Origin: Brasenia schreberi
Taxonomy: Eukaryota > Streptophyta > Magnoliopsida > Nymphaeales > Cabombaceae
Length of the DNA: 64,000 nucleotides
Reading direction: 5' to 3'
Assembly (NCBI GenBank): GCA_036023115.1
Contig: JAYKKT010000061.1
Span: 18,265,501-18,329,500, forward strand
Notes under the pieces: generated by a model
Databases searched by the model: none
Told to the model about the DNA's origin: nothing
What the model saw: the letters and a program-made list of their open reading frames with translations, nothing else
Shown: piece by piece, positions 29,387 through 39,633 of the stretch
Numbering within the stretch: position 1 is the first letter of the stretch
How the letters are laid out: every line of letters starts with the position of its first letter
Program-made: the position numbers and the translations under genes

Positions 29387-32300
29387 TGTAGACGCGCGAA
29401 AAATCCCCGCCTCTTCGCCTCTTTCGTGGCTTAGAGTGGATCTTATCGTGCGTCTAAGGCCTAGATATACAAACAGGGCGTGCCAGCTAGCTTACTTAAG
29501 CTAGCGAAGATATATTAACACTGACTTCTAAACGTGGCGACTGTGAGCAAGTGAGCTCTTGTCGTCGCAGACCTTCTTGCACCGATGCGCAAGGGTCAGT
29601 CTGTACGCTTTTGCAAAAATCGAGTTTTAGGGAGAAAGTCTACGAAACGGTTCGAGGTGTCTATTTCGGGTCTTTAAGATGCGTTTGCATGTTTTTAGAT
29701 CACGTGGATTTGTACGTGCCTAAGTCTTTTCTTTTATCCCTTTTTGGGTCGCCTAGTTTGTGTGTTATGAACACTCCACTACATGGGCGAATTCGAGCGG
29801 GGGTTGCTTCGATGCAATATGCGTCCTACCTCGTGGCATGGCGTAGATGCAATGCAAACTCACGCTACTCCAAAGGGAAAACCCGAAAATGTAAAGACAA
29901 TGCTGAAGGGAAATAACAGAAGGGAAATAACCGAAGGGAAATAACAGAAGGGAAATAACAGAAGGGAAATATGTATATATCTTATGTATATGAGCCCTTA
30001 CTCGGGTCTTGCAAATAAGAGCGAAGGCTCAATGTGGGTGCGTGTTTGAATTGAAAGACTTACACACACGACATGAAATTAAACCCAAATATAAATTGCA
30101 GTATGGCCTTGACTAAGGTCTTGGGAGTAAGAGCGAAGGCTCAATGTGTGTGAGAGTGTTTGAATTGAAGTACTACACACACGACATAAATGAAACCCAA
30201 ATATAACTGCAATAAGGCCTTTACTAAGGTCTTGGGAGTAAGAGCGAAGGCTCAATGTGTGTGAAAGTGCTTGAATTGAAAGACTACTCACACGACAAGA
30301 AATGAAACCCAAATAGTATAGGTCGGCCCTTACTTGGGTCTTTCAAATAAGAGCGAAAGCTCAATGTGTGTGAGAGTGTTTAAATTGAAAGACTTACTCA
30401 CACGACATGAAATGCAACCCAAATAGTATAGGTCGGCCCTTACTTGGGTCTTTCAAATAAGAGCGAAAGCTCAATGTGTGTGAGAGTGTTTAAATTGAAA
30501 GACAACACACCCAACTTAAACAAAACCCTTCGGAAATGAAATATATACGTACACTTATATATTAGGGGCTGATTAGGCCCGTGTGTGTTTGAAATTGTGC
30601 ACGACTAAGAGAGTGCACGTGTGTGGTTGTGCCAAGCCACGTTATTACAAGCGGGGGGAGACTATGCTCCGTTATTACAACCCCGTATCAAATTGAATTT
30701 CAAGCAAGTGTATGATCAAAGACCGAGTTTAGAAACTTACAAGTAGCTGGTCCGTAGAGGTCTTGCTTGAGCGTGGCCTTGGCTTTGGGCTGCAAACGGG
30801 AGCTCCGCGAAGGTACGTGACCAAGAGTGCTGGCCGGCTGCAAATGGGCGCGGGATGGACGCCTCGAAGGGGGTCGGTGGCAAGTGGGCGGCGCCTCCAA
30901 GTAGGGAGTTTAGAGTGGCTGACTAAGTGGGTCTTAGGGTCACTAGGTAAGTTAGGGACTTAGGGAAACTGGACCTAAAAGGTGAGCTAGTGGGAAGGCC
31001 AAAGAGGACGCCTAGGGGGAGGTCGGCCGAATGGGAGGTGGTGGCTGAGTAGTGGCCAGCCACTTGGGTTATCCTAGGTTCGGCTAGGCTTAGGTGGTGG
31101 CGGCAAAGAGGCTGAGCTAAGGGGAAGATGGGTGGCTAAGAGTGGAGAGGTGGTAGAGAGTGGTTTTGAGGGAGTTAGGGGGACTTACCGAATGGGAAGA
31201 AGTGGCGGCAAAGGTGGCTGTCGGCTGGTGGAAGATGGGAGAAGGAGAGGGCCCGGCTGAGTGAGGTGGTGGCGTCCGGCTGGTGGGGCAGTGATGGTGG
31301 ATGGAAGAGGGAGAGTGGCGGAGCAGGTGGCGGCTGGTGGGGCTGGAGCTGCTGGGAAGACGGGTGAGAGATGGGAGAGGAAGAGGGCCCGGCTGAGAGT
31401 GGAAAGTGGTTCCCACTTGGAAAACCCGCCCACAATGGGGGGGGGTTTAAATAGGGGATGGGTAGGTCGGTTAGGGCTGGGTTGTGGGTAGTGGTTAGGT
31501 GGTTTAGGTAGGGTAGTATATAGATAAGGTGGGCTGGATGGGATTGGGCCAGATATTTTAAAACTAGGTGTTTGGGAAAATCGTGGGCTAAGGGTGGTTT
31601 AGGGCTAGGTTAGGTGGTTGGGTTTTAGGGTGAGGTTTAGTGAGCTAGGTTAGGTGGTTTAGGCTAGGTTTAGGCTAGGATTAGGGAAATTAATCTAGGT
31701 TTAGGGAAGGATTAGGGGGGTGGGTTAGGTGATTAGGTTGGGATTAGGCCGGGATTAGGGAAGTGGGTTAGGTGATTAGGTTCAGATTAGGGGTGGATTA
31801 GGGGTTTAGGCTAGGTTTAGGCATTTTTGGCTAGGTTTAGGTGATGGAGCTCCCTTAGCATGGCCCATAAACCTTGATCACCCCATGTTGGTGCAGCCCT
31901 AGGTTAGGTTTTAGCTAATTACAAGCTTAAACCCACTCAATTAGGCTAAACCACAAGATTAAACCCAAACTTGACACACAAGTCAAGCTTAATACAACAC
32001 TCTTGATATTTATCACCCCCACTCTCTCTCATGCCCAATATCCCACGTGAATTTCAAGTGGGCCCCACCTCCATTTATGAGAAGGTGATGTGGGCCATGG
32101 ATATGGATATTGGATTGGATTTCTGGGTCCAAATCCAAATCCAAATCCACATATGGGTTTGGATTGGAATCTGGATATATATGGTCCAGATCCAATCCAA
32201 ACTGAACTCTGACTCCTTCGGGCCGGGTTCGAGACGGACGATTCGTGCGGGGCCTGACAGCATCAGTGCTCCGTCTGCGTTGGGTCTTCGCCAACATGGT

Positions 32301-32681
32301 CGCCCGCCTCCGTTTCTGCCTTCCGGAGATGACTTCAAATGATATTTTGGTAAGAACAGGGTCTTGGACGTTCGAGATCCTGGGATGTGAATGAGATGCA
32401 AGAGATGCTGTGCCGGGCTCGACAGGTGCTCCGGTTCCGGGCTCTTCTTGGCTCTCCTGGTCCTGTCTTGATCGAGCCAAGCCACTTCGGGGTTTCAAAA
32501 CATGTTTTAAAAGGGTTTTCAAAAGCTATATCATATGTTTTTTTGAAAGATAAAGTTTAAAACATATATACAGGGTTGGTTTGGAAGGCTCCTGGGTTTC
32601 CAAACTCAAAATGGCCCTTTGGGGCTGTTTGTATAAAACCAGATTCGTTTAAGGAATTCGTGGGATTTCGGGGTGTTTACA
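29387..32681 (-). repeat. Solo LTR K inside A (3295 bp)
   Basis: A complete LTR without any body: TGTAGACGCG ... GTGTTTACA, flanked by AGAGC on both sides (29382-29386 and 32682-32686). It arose by recombination between the two LTRs of a former full element. Very close to LTR E. Contains a 110-bp array (about 30010-30510), donor GTAAGT (31188-31183), TATA variant (31446-31454), TTAGG tract (31480-31850) and GGATTT block (32110-32200). Youngest layer of this nest. Confidence 0.92.
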
Positions 32682-33028
32682 AGAGCCTTTTGAGGCTGGT
32701 TGCTCCGAGCAGGTTTTTACCCATGTCTTTTTGACATTCGTGGGTTTTTCGAAAATTTCTTTTTGAAAAGGAACTCCTTTTAACTTGTATCGAAAAGGAC
32801 TTCCATTTTTCATACTTCCCTTCATTCGGGTTTCAATACCTGCTACTCAGTAGAGGTTTTTGGGTAGGAAAACTTGGAAAACATTTCAAAGTTCCATTTC
32901 CTACAAAACAGAGTCGAGTTCTCAAACAAAATGAAATACAAATAAGCTGATTTTATTCGTACTTTAGGATTTTCGCAAATTTGAATCTTTTTCCTCGGGG
33001 ATAAGCCGTAGGGATATGGGAAAGAGAT

Positions 33029-33058
33029 ACCACGGTCCCTTCTGAAGCGTCCCGTGGT
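33029..33058 (-). other. Conserved 3' UTR inverted repeat (A)
   Basis: Plus strand ACCACGGTCCCTTCTGAAGC followed by GTCCCGTGGT; outer arms ACCACGG/CCGTGGT and a CTTCTGAAG core. Best-formed of the four copies in the window. Confidence 0.65.
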
Positions 33059-33178
33059 TTTAGGCAAAGAATCGGAAAATCGCTCTTTGGAGCTTTGGCT
33101 TTTTGTTTCTTTTTTCACAGAGGGTCTCCTTTTGGGAGTATTTTTTCATTAATCCCTCTTTTCTTTAAAGGAGAGCAG

Positions 33179-33345
33179 CTCTTTGGAGGAGTTTTTGTAT
33201 TCCCTGTTTATGAAGGGAAGACCTCTTTGGGAGGAGTGTTTTTATATCTCCTTTTTCTTTTGAACGAGAAGACCTCTTTCGGAGGAGTTTTTGTATTCCC
33301 TATTTATGAAGGGAAGACCACTTTCGGAGGAGTTTTTGTATTCTC
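33179..33345 (-). repeat. Imperfect 45-50-bp tandem repeat (A)
   Basis: Four copies of a unit with CTCTTTCGGAGGAGTTTTTG and a TATGAAGGGAAGAC tail. C has a related four-copy repeat at 48719-48911; B has only single copies near 7140-7175. Confidence 0.6.
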
Positions 33346-34864
33346 GATTTTTTTTTCTTTCTTTTGAAAATAGTCAATTTTCCTTTTCAGAGAGAAAGTA
33401 GGATGGGGGAGGGCTTATCCCTTTGGTTACTCGATTCAAACGAGATCGTCCTATTTCTTAATAGCATCTGCTATTCGAAAATATTTTGATATTTTGAACA
33501 AGGCTTAATCTTGTAAGCCAGGGTTCTTTGAAATATAGCCAATTCATTTTTGGAAGACTCTACTTTTCGAAAAGTATAGATTCCTCCATTCGGGGTTATA
33601 CAATCTACTTCGATCCTTCTTTCAAGAAGTTTCAAAGGAGTTCGATTTTTCAAAATCTTTTTGAAAAAGAATTCAGCATAAACCCTTTTGAATATTCGGG
33701 CATTTTCAGGGTTTTGCTAATTTCTACCCACAATATCAACAAATTTCTAATTTTTGTTGCCCTTTTGAAGACATGGGGATATTTCTACTCGAGTTTGCCA
33801 CCCTTTTGGGCTTTCTTCGGGGTGATATGATGCATGCTATGCACTCCATGTGTTTTAAAATGGAAATACATGTCTTTATGCAACGATGAACACATGAAAT
33901 GTATCTCACAAATCACGAAGGAGATGCATTCGCTTATCCATGGAAAGTGTCTAGGGGCTGAGTTTAAAAATGCCCCTAGCTTGATAGGAATTTCGCATGG
34001 CCGTATGGTGAAGGGCCATGGCTTTTCAAAGGGATTTTGGATGGACAATGGTATGTTCATGTCCATGCACTTCCATGGTTTTTCTAACATGATTATGATA
34101 CTTTTTGCTCGAAGATGGGAAACATAACCAGCCCTAAGTGATCGTCATGGCCATCAGGTTTTAGTTTTGACATGGTCTCCATATTTCATCGTGAGATTCA
34201 TGTTCTTTATCCTAACACAATCAAGGTTTTCATATAAACCAGAAGTTGAAGAAAATCTTTCTTTTCAAAGCCATGAAAGGTTTTTGTGAAATGCTAACCC
34301 TTTTTCGAGATTCTCATTTCCTTTTTAAAATTTGCCTCGAAGGTGTTGGTTTTGATTTGTATGGAGACATGCCTATGAAGGCTCGATACTTAGGGGGTCG
34401 ACTCTTATTGCCCCTTTGATTTTGCAAAACCCTGAATTCGTTTTCTAGAATGATGTCTAGACTCGATGCATATGAATGATTTCAAAGTGTAATGCATGAT
34501 GCTTATGCACACACTATGGGTTAACTTATTTCTAAAAATCCCCAATTTTCCATAAGTTAAGGATTTTGCGAAGTTCAGGAAGCTTGGAGGTGTTTATTCC
34601 TCCTTGCTTTGGTGATTCTTGAGCTTTTCATTTTTGAAAAAGCTCTAGGCAAAAGGGTGGATAGGACCAGTTTTTTTTTGGATACTTGGTTTCAAGGAGT
34701 ATATACATTTTTTTGAAAGCATTTTTACAACTTTTCGAAAATGGGCTTTGTACATGGCCAAAGGCTTTTGGAAATAAATTTCTTTTTGTAATTTTCATTT
34801 TTCCAAATGTTTTTGAGATTTTGAGAGTTTTCAACTTTTTTTGTCTTTTTCAAAAGTAGGGATC

Positions 34865-34877
34865 TTCCATTGAACCT
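34865..34877 (-). promoter_or_regulatory. Second acceptor and pol-type ATG in A
   Basis: Minus-strand TTTTCTTTGAAG then GTTC and ATGGAAGATCCC (ATG at 34870-34868). The frame closes after six codons (MEDPYF). It is a relic of the pol start seen in B at 14510. Confidence 0.5.
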
Positions 34878-34947
34878 TCAAAGAAAACATTCATGAATCA
34901 GACTCTAATCAGATAGGTCTAAGACATGGGTTTCGGTTTTAGAGGTT

Positions 34948-35766
34948 CTACAAGGCACCCTTGACCCAGATGGTCTTAGGTGGCGGCTCTGGTGGTATGG
35001 GTGGGCTGTAGCCCAGTCCATATCGTTCCCTATTGGTTCTAGGTAGGACAGGCTCAAGCCTACCTTGGTTTCGGGTTCCCAGGCCCGTGTAGGGTTTATA
35101 TCCCATATTCAGAATCATGTTCCAAGACTTTTTGCTTTTCGAAAAGTTTTGGTATAAATCATGGTCTTGGAACATGGAATCGTCCATGTTGGGGATATAT
35201 ACCCTTTTGGATATCGGGAGTTTGGATTCCGAGGTGATGGAAGACTTGGGCTTCCATACAAACCTGGTTTGGGAGACTTTGCCCTTAAGGAAAGCCAAGC
35301 TTGGTTCCTTGAGGAGTTTTGGACATAGCAGGGTTATGGAAAACTTATGGTTCCATACCCTATTTTGGGAAAAATTTACTTCAAGGGGAGCCATGCAAGG
35401 TCCCTTGAAGTCTTTGACTTGGTCCCTAGGTTCAACTCGTGGTGCCCCTAGGGATTGATTTTTTTGTTTTAAAGCCATAGCCTTGGCTCCAGGGCACAAG
35501 ACTAGGCTCGAAGAAGTGGGTTTTTCTATGGTAGGGTTATGAGCTCCTAAGATGTCGATGCATGCATTAGGGGTCTCCATGTCTACCATTTTCGAAACTT
35601 CTTTTTGTTTTTGAAATTCCTTTGAATGGTGCACAACAGTTGGCGCACCTTGAAAATCCTCAAGTTTTGGCACAGTTTGTGGGTTTGTGTGTACAAAGGG
35701 GTTATCCAATGCATCTGATGACCCTACATGAAGAAGAGAGTCTTGAGAAGGATGGGTTTCAGGCAT
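34948..35766 (-). CDS. G-patch protein of A
   Basis: 272 codons from the first Met; the true frame probably extends upstream, because the codons before 35766 read SHPEKVDKPQRG, matching C's HHGKVDKQEEG, before a frameshift near 35790. Residues 1-190 are low-complexity and charged. The last 80 residues are conserved with B and C: NMDDSMFQDHDLY, then WNMILNMGYKPYTGLG, RNQGRLEPV and a YGLGYSPPIPPEPPPKT tail. The glycine pattern resembles a G-patch RNA-binding module. It may act on the element's own RNA in the particle (inference). No protease motif. Confidence 0.65.
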   Translation of the reverse strand: MPETHPSQDSLLHVGSSDALDNPFVHTNPQTVPKLEDFQGAPTVVHHSKEFQKQKEVSKMVDMETPNACIDILGAHNPTIEKPTSSSLVLCPGAKAMALKQKNQSLGAPRVEPRDQVKDFKGPCMAPLEVNFSQNRVWNHKFSITLLCPKLLKEPSLAFLKGKVSQTRFVWKPKSSITSESKLPISKRVYIPNMDDSMFQDHDLYQNFSKSKKSWNMILNMGYKPYTGLGTRNQGRLEPVLPRTNRERYGLGYSPPIPPEPPPKTIWVKGAL

Positions 35767-35783
35767 ACCTCTTTGTGGCTTGT

Positions 35784-36353
35784 CTACCTTTTCAGGGTGA
35801 GAGAAGCCGATTTCCCGGGTAACTCTGTTTTGAGCCCCCGGGGTTTAACGAGGCGTTTCCTTTCGAAACCTTCCTGTTTTTCACTCTCGTTCCTTTGTAG
35901 GGTGTGGACTTCATGTCCCACTGTATGTGTGTGCCTAGAATTAGGACTTTTACTTGAAGTTTTCGAAATTCCAAAATTTTGTTTTTCAATTTTTTGGTCT
36001 TTTTCCAAATTTTCAAGATTTTTTTGGTTTTTTGAAATAGAAAAATCTTTTTTTGGTTTTTCTATGGATTTTGAAAAGCTTGAAGTTGTAGGAGTGGACG
36101 ACTTATCCCTTTGCCGGGATTTGTCTCTAATCTCCAATCCTTCGTTGAGTTTGAGATCGGTTTTCAATTCACGATCTGTATGTGCCCTCGAAGAGCTGCT
36201 ATGTGTTCGATGGGCTTTAAGCTCCTTGCTTAAAGCATCCATCTTTTGAAATATTTTTTCAATCTCATCGAGCTCTCTTTGGGCTTTATCTGATTTGAAA
36301 ACCTCTTTTAGTTTACTCAACGAAGATTTTTGTAGCTTTCTATCCATTTTCAT
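35784..36353 (-). CDS. Gag-like N terminus of A
   Basis: 189 codons from the ATG at 36353; a second ATG follows two codons on. A basic start is followed by a predicted coiled coil (residues 10-50, DEIEKIFQKMDALSKEL) that resembles DEIEDLRREFEAKIDALSQE of B's gag, then a Ser/Lys-rich, probably disordered region. The canonical gag domain and the zinc knuckle are absent. It ends in a frameshift relative to the next frame (34948-35766), so A probably once coded one protein joining both. Confidence 0.65.
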   Translation of the reverse strand: MKMDRKLQKSSLSKLKEVFKSDKAQRELDEIEKIFQKMDALSKELKAHRTHSSSSRAHTDRELKTDLKLNEGLEIRDKSRQRDKSSTPTTSSFSKSIEKPKKDFSISKNQKNLENLEKDQKIEKQNFGISKTSSKSPNSRHTHTVGHEVHTLQRNESEKQEGFERKRLVKPRGLKTELPGKSASLTLKR

Positions 36354-36361
36354 GCAATTTT

Positions 36362-36375
36362 CCTAAGTATGCACG
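36362..36375 (-). promoter_or_regulatory. Splice acceptor before A's coding region
   Basis: Minus strand ATCGTGCATACTTAG then GAAAATTGC and ATG. With the donor in the 5' LTR (38459) it would remove about 2.1 kb. Confidence 0.55.
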
Positions 36376-36447
36376 ATTTTTGAAAAACACTCTTTTTTTC
36401 GAAAATTTGAGTATAACTCGTTTGTTTGAAGTCTGCTTAAGTCCCGG

Positions 36448-36465
36448 GTCCCACCGGGCGTGCCA
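36448..36465 (-). other. Primer-binding site of A
   Basis: Plus strand GTCCCACCGGGCGTGCCA, identical to D's PBS and one base from B's. Four spacer bases separate it from the 5' LTR. Confidence 0.82.
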
Positions 36466-36469
36466 AATC

Positions 36470-39341
36470 TGTAGACACCGAAAATTTTCACTTACGGGTT
36501 CTTAGGCCTGAAGTGAACCTTTTCGTAATCTACTTCGCTTTATGGGCGTGCCAGCTAGTTTACTTTAACTAGCAAAGTATGTTTTGAAAACAATCTGACT
36601 TTTGAAAGGCGATTGTAGGCAAGCGGGATTTTTACGTCGCAGACCTTCTTGCACCGATGCGCAAGGGTCAGTCTGTACGCTTAGAGACTTCGTTTTGAAA
36701 CAAGTTTAACTCAAAATATATTTTGAATGAAGAAGTGTTTTAAAACCTTTTGAAAACCGTGCATTTGGGCGATTTTGACTTTGTAAGGGTTGGACAACCC
36801 TAAGTCTTGCACGATTTGATTCGGGTTTGTACGATTCTCAGATTTTAGATCACGTGGATTTGCACGTGCCTAAGTCTTTCTTTTTATCCCTTTATGGGCC
36901 ACCTAGGTGTGTGTTATGAACACTCCACTACATGGGGCGAATTTGAGTGGGAGTACGGGGCTTGCTTCGATGCAATATGCGTCCTACCTCGTGGTATGGC
37001 GTAGATGCAATGCAAACTCACGCTACTCCAAAGGGAAAACCCGAATTTAAAAGACAATACCGAAGGGAAATAACCGAAGGGAAATGACTTGTAAAGTAAA
37101 TAGCGGAAGGGGAAATATGGCTATATCTTAAGAGCGGAAAGGCTCAATTGTGTAAGTGTGTGTCGTGTATATATTGAAAGACAACGCACACGACTTGAAC
37201 CTTAAAACCCGAATCTTAAAGACGTAGCCGAAAGAAATACTTTATATAGAGTATATGTAGGGGCCCTTACTTGGGTCTTGTAAATAAGAGCGAAGGCTCA
37301 ATGTGTGTGCGTGCTTGAATTGAAAGACTTACACACACGACATGAAATGAAACCCAAATATAAATTGCAGTATGCCTTGACTAAGGTCTTGGGAGTAAGA
37401 GCGAAAGCTCAATGTGTGTGAGTGTAGAATTGAAGTACTACGCACACGACATAAATGAAACCCAAATATAACTGCAATAAGGCCTTTACTAAGGTCTTGG
37501 GAGTAAGAGCGAAGGCTCAATGTGTGTGCGTGTGGAAAATGGAAAGACAACACACACGACTTAATTAAAAACCCCCTTGACTTAAAATATATAAATATAA
37601 CTATATATTAAGGGCTGGTTAGGCCCGTGTGTGTGCAAAAAGTGTACGACTAAGAGCGGAAAGGCTCAAGTGCGCGTGTGTGTGGGTGTGTCAAACCACG
37701 TTATTACAATCGGGGGGAGACGAAGCTCCTTTACTACAACCCCGTATCAAAATTTAATTGAATATAAAGCAAGTTAATGTAATAGACCAAGTTTAGACAC
37801 TTACAAATAGCTGGTCCATGTTCAACTTGCTTGCACGTGGGCTCACGGTTCACCTTGGGCAGCCAAGAGGGGGTTATCCTAGGGGGCTTTGAGGGAGGTT
37901 CTATGGGGCACGATTAGGGTCTTAGGGGAACTAAGGTTCGGCCAAGACGGGGGCTGTGTAAGGTATGTCCTAGGGTCTGTCCTAGGGTACAGGTCACGGC
38001 CAGGGTGCAGGTTAGGTTAGCAGGGGGGTGATCAAATCAGTAGGGAGGTGGTCGGGTGGCTGGCGCGGCTGTTGGGCGCCTGGCGCAGCAGACGGGCGCC
38101 TGACGCGGCTGCAGTGGCGCGGGGCGCGCTGTGGCGCAGGACGCGCTGCGGCGCAGGGCGTGCAGGCAGGCGAGGGGGCGCGCGGCAGGCAGCAGGGCGT
38201 GGTGTGCTGCGGGGAGCGCTGTGGCGCGTGGCGCGGCAGGCAACAGGGGCGCGCGGCAGCAAGAGGGGCGCGCGGCAGGCGCTGTTTGCTCACGGCCGGC
38301 CGGGGTGAAGTTGTTGGGGTTTGTTAGGGATGGTTTGAGGCGGTTGGGGTTAGGTTAGGTCTAGTTAGGGTTCAGTTAGGGTTAGGTTGGTTCAGTTAGG
38401 GTTAGGTTCAGTTAGGGTTAGGTAGGTTCGAACCTAGGCTAGGTTGGGGTTAGGTTTACCTCTTGGAGCCGGTCCTTCTTGGCTTGAGCCCACGTCTCCA
38501 CGGTTGCAGCCACTTGGTCCAGCCCACCTTGGTTGCAGCCACTTGGTCTAGACCCACTTAGCCCACATGGCTTGAACCCACCTCACCCAATGAGCCCACA
38601 TGGCTAGGTCTATCACTCCCTCTCTCTCCTCCCAAATATTTGCATGAACCCTTTACATGGACCCCCTCACCTCTATTTATAGAGATTTGAGGTGGGTCTT
38701 GGATTTGGGTTTGGGTTTGGGGTTTGGATCCATACCCAAATCCAAACACTATTTGGATCTGGATATTGGATCTCGGATATTTTGAGATCTGTATCCGATC
38801 CAAACCCAATATTTTTATGGATACGGATCTGGATATTTTGATCCAGATCTGATCCAATCCAAACACTATTTGGATCCAATCCAAATCCAAACACTATTTG
38901 GATCGACCCAAACACTATTTGGATTGGCCCAAATCCAAACACTATTCATTACATGGATTTGGATCTGGATATATATGGTCCAGATCCAAATCAAAATTTC
39001 TTCGGACAGTCCTTCTTGGTTTCTTGAGGCGAACGATCTGTGCGGGCACTGGCTTCATCAGCGCTCCGTCTGGTGCTGGGTTTTCCCCAACTTTGTCATT
39101 CGGACTCCGTTTTGCCGTTCTGGACTCCGTTGAGCTTTTCATCAAATGGGCTCTGCTTTCTTTTGTTTTTTTATCAGGGAGTGGCTTCTGAAGCTCTGGG
39201 CTTGAATCCTCTTCGGGCCTAGAGTCTTCTTTTGCCTTCTGTACCTGTTTTCACATTTCAAAACAGGTCGTCGTTTTGGCTCAAACGAGCTTTTTGGTGT
39301 TTTGAGAGTTTTTGAAAAATAGAAGATTTGGGGTGTTTACA
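36470..39341 (-). repeat. 5' LTR of A (2872 bp)
   Basis: Partner of 26289-29127. TATA 38673-38682; donor GTAAAC from 38459 leftward; palindromes about 38740-38954; GC segment about 38055-38295; 110-bp array about 37280-37560. Differs from the 3' LTR by scattered substitutions, one lost GAAATTGCCGAAGG unit and the GC-segment length. Confidence 0.88.
38673..38682 (-). promoter_or_regulatory. TATA box of A's 5' LTR
   Basis: Minus-strand CTATAAATAG. Being in the 5' LTR, this is the promoter that would drive A. Confidence 0.7.
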
Positions 39342-39346
39342 GATGT
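39342..39346. repeat. Right target duplication of A (GATGT)
   Basis: Matches 26284-26288 exactly. Confidence 0.9.
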
Positions 39347-39633
39347 GATACAAGAGTTGCTGTGCCGGGCTCGACATGTGCTCCGGTTCCGGGCTCTTCT
39401 TAGCTCTTCGCTGGTCCTGTCTTGATTAGGCCAAGCTGCTTCGGGGTTTCAAAAACGTGTTTTAACAGGTTTTCAAAAGCTATATTACATATTTTTGAAA
39501 TATAAAGTTTAACACGTATATACAGGGTTGTCTGGAAGGCTCCTGGGTTTCCAAACTCAAAATGGCCCTTTGGGGCTGCTTGTACAAAACCAGGTTTGTT
39601 TTAAGAAATTCGTGGGATTTCGGGGTGTTTACA
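39347..39633 (-). repeat. 5' LTR of D, right segment
   Basis: Continues the D LTR after A (GATACAAGAGTTGCTG...) and ends GGTGTTTACA. Joins partial LTR F at 39634. Confidence 0.85.

Larger units (their letters stand above)
32687..34867 (-). other. Non-coding 3' half of A interior
   Basis: About 2.2 kb, AT-rich, T-runs on the plus strand. It holds the conserved inverted repeat (33029-33058), an imperfect tandem repeat (33179-33345), and segments related to C (48290-50150). No protein domain found on either strand. Confidence 0.65.
26289..39341 (-). mobile_element. Non-autonomous LTR element A (13.05 kb with K)
   Basis: Complete element on the minus strand, flanked by GATGT duplications, sitting in the LTR of D. 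3' LTR 26289-29127, 5' LTR 36470-39341, interior about 4.04 kb once solo LTR K is removed. The PBS (36448-36465) and polypurine tract (29140-29128) are both intact. No RT, RNase H, integrase or protease can be found in any frame. What it codes is a gag-like N terminus and a G-patch block. Its LTRs are very similar to each other apart from a few indels, so the insertion is fairly recent. Confidence 0.9.

Noticed and set aside
33834..34127. 97-codon plus-strand frame in A
   Set aside because: Antisense to A, not kept in C, no recognisable domain.
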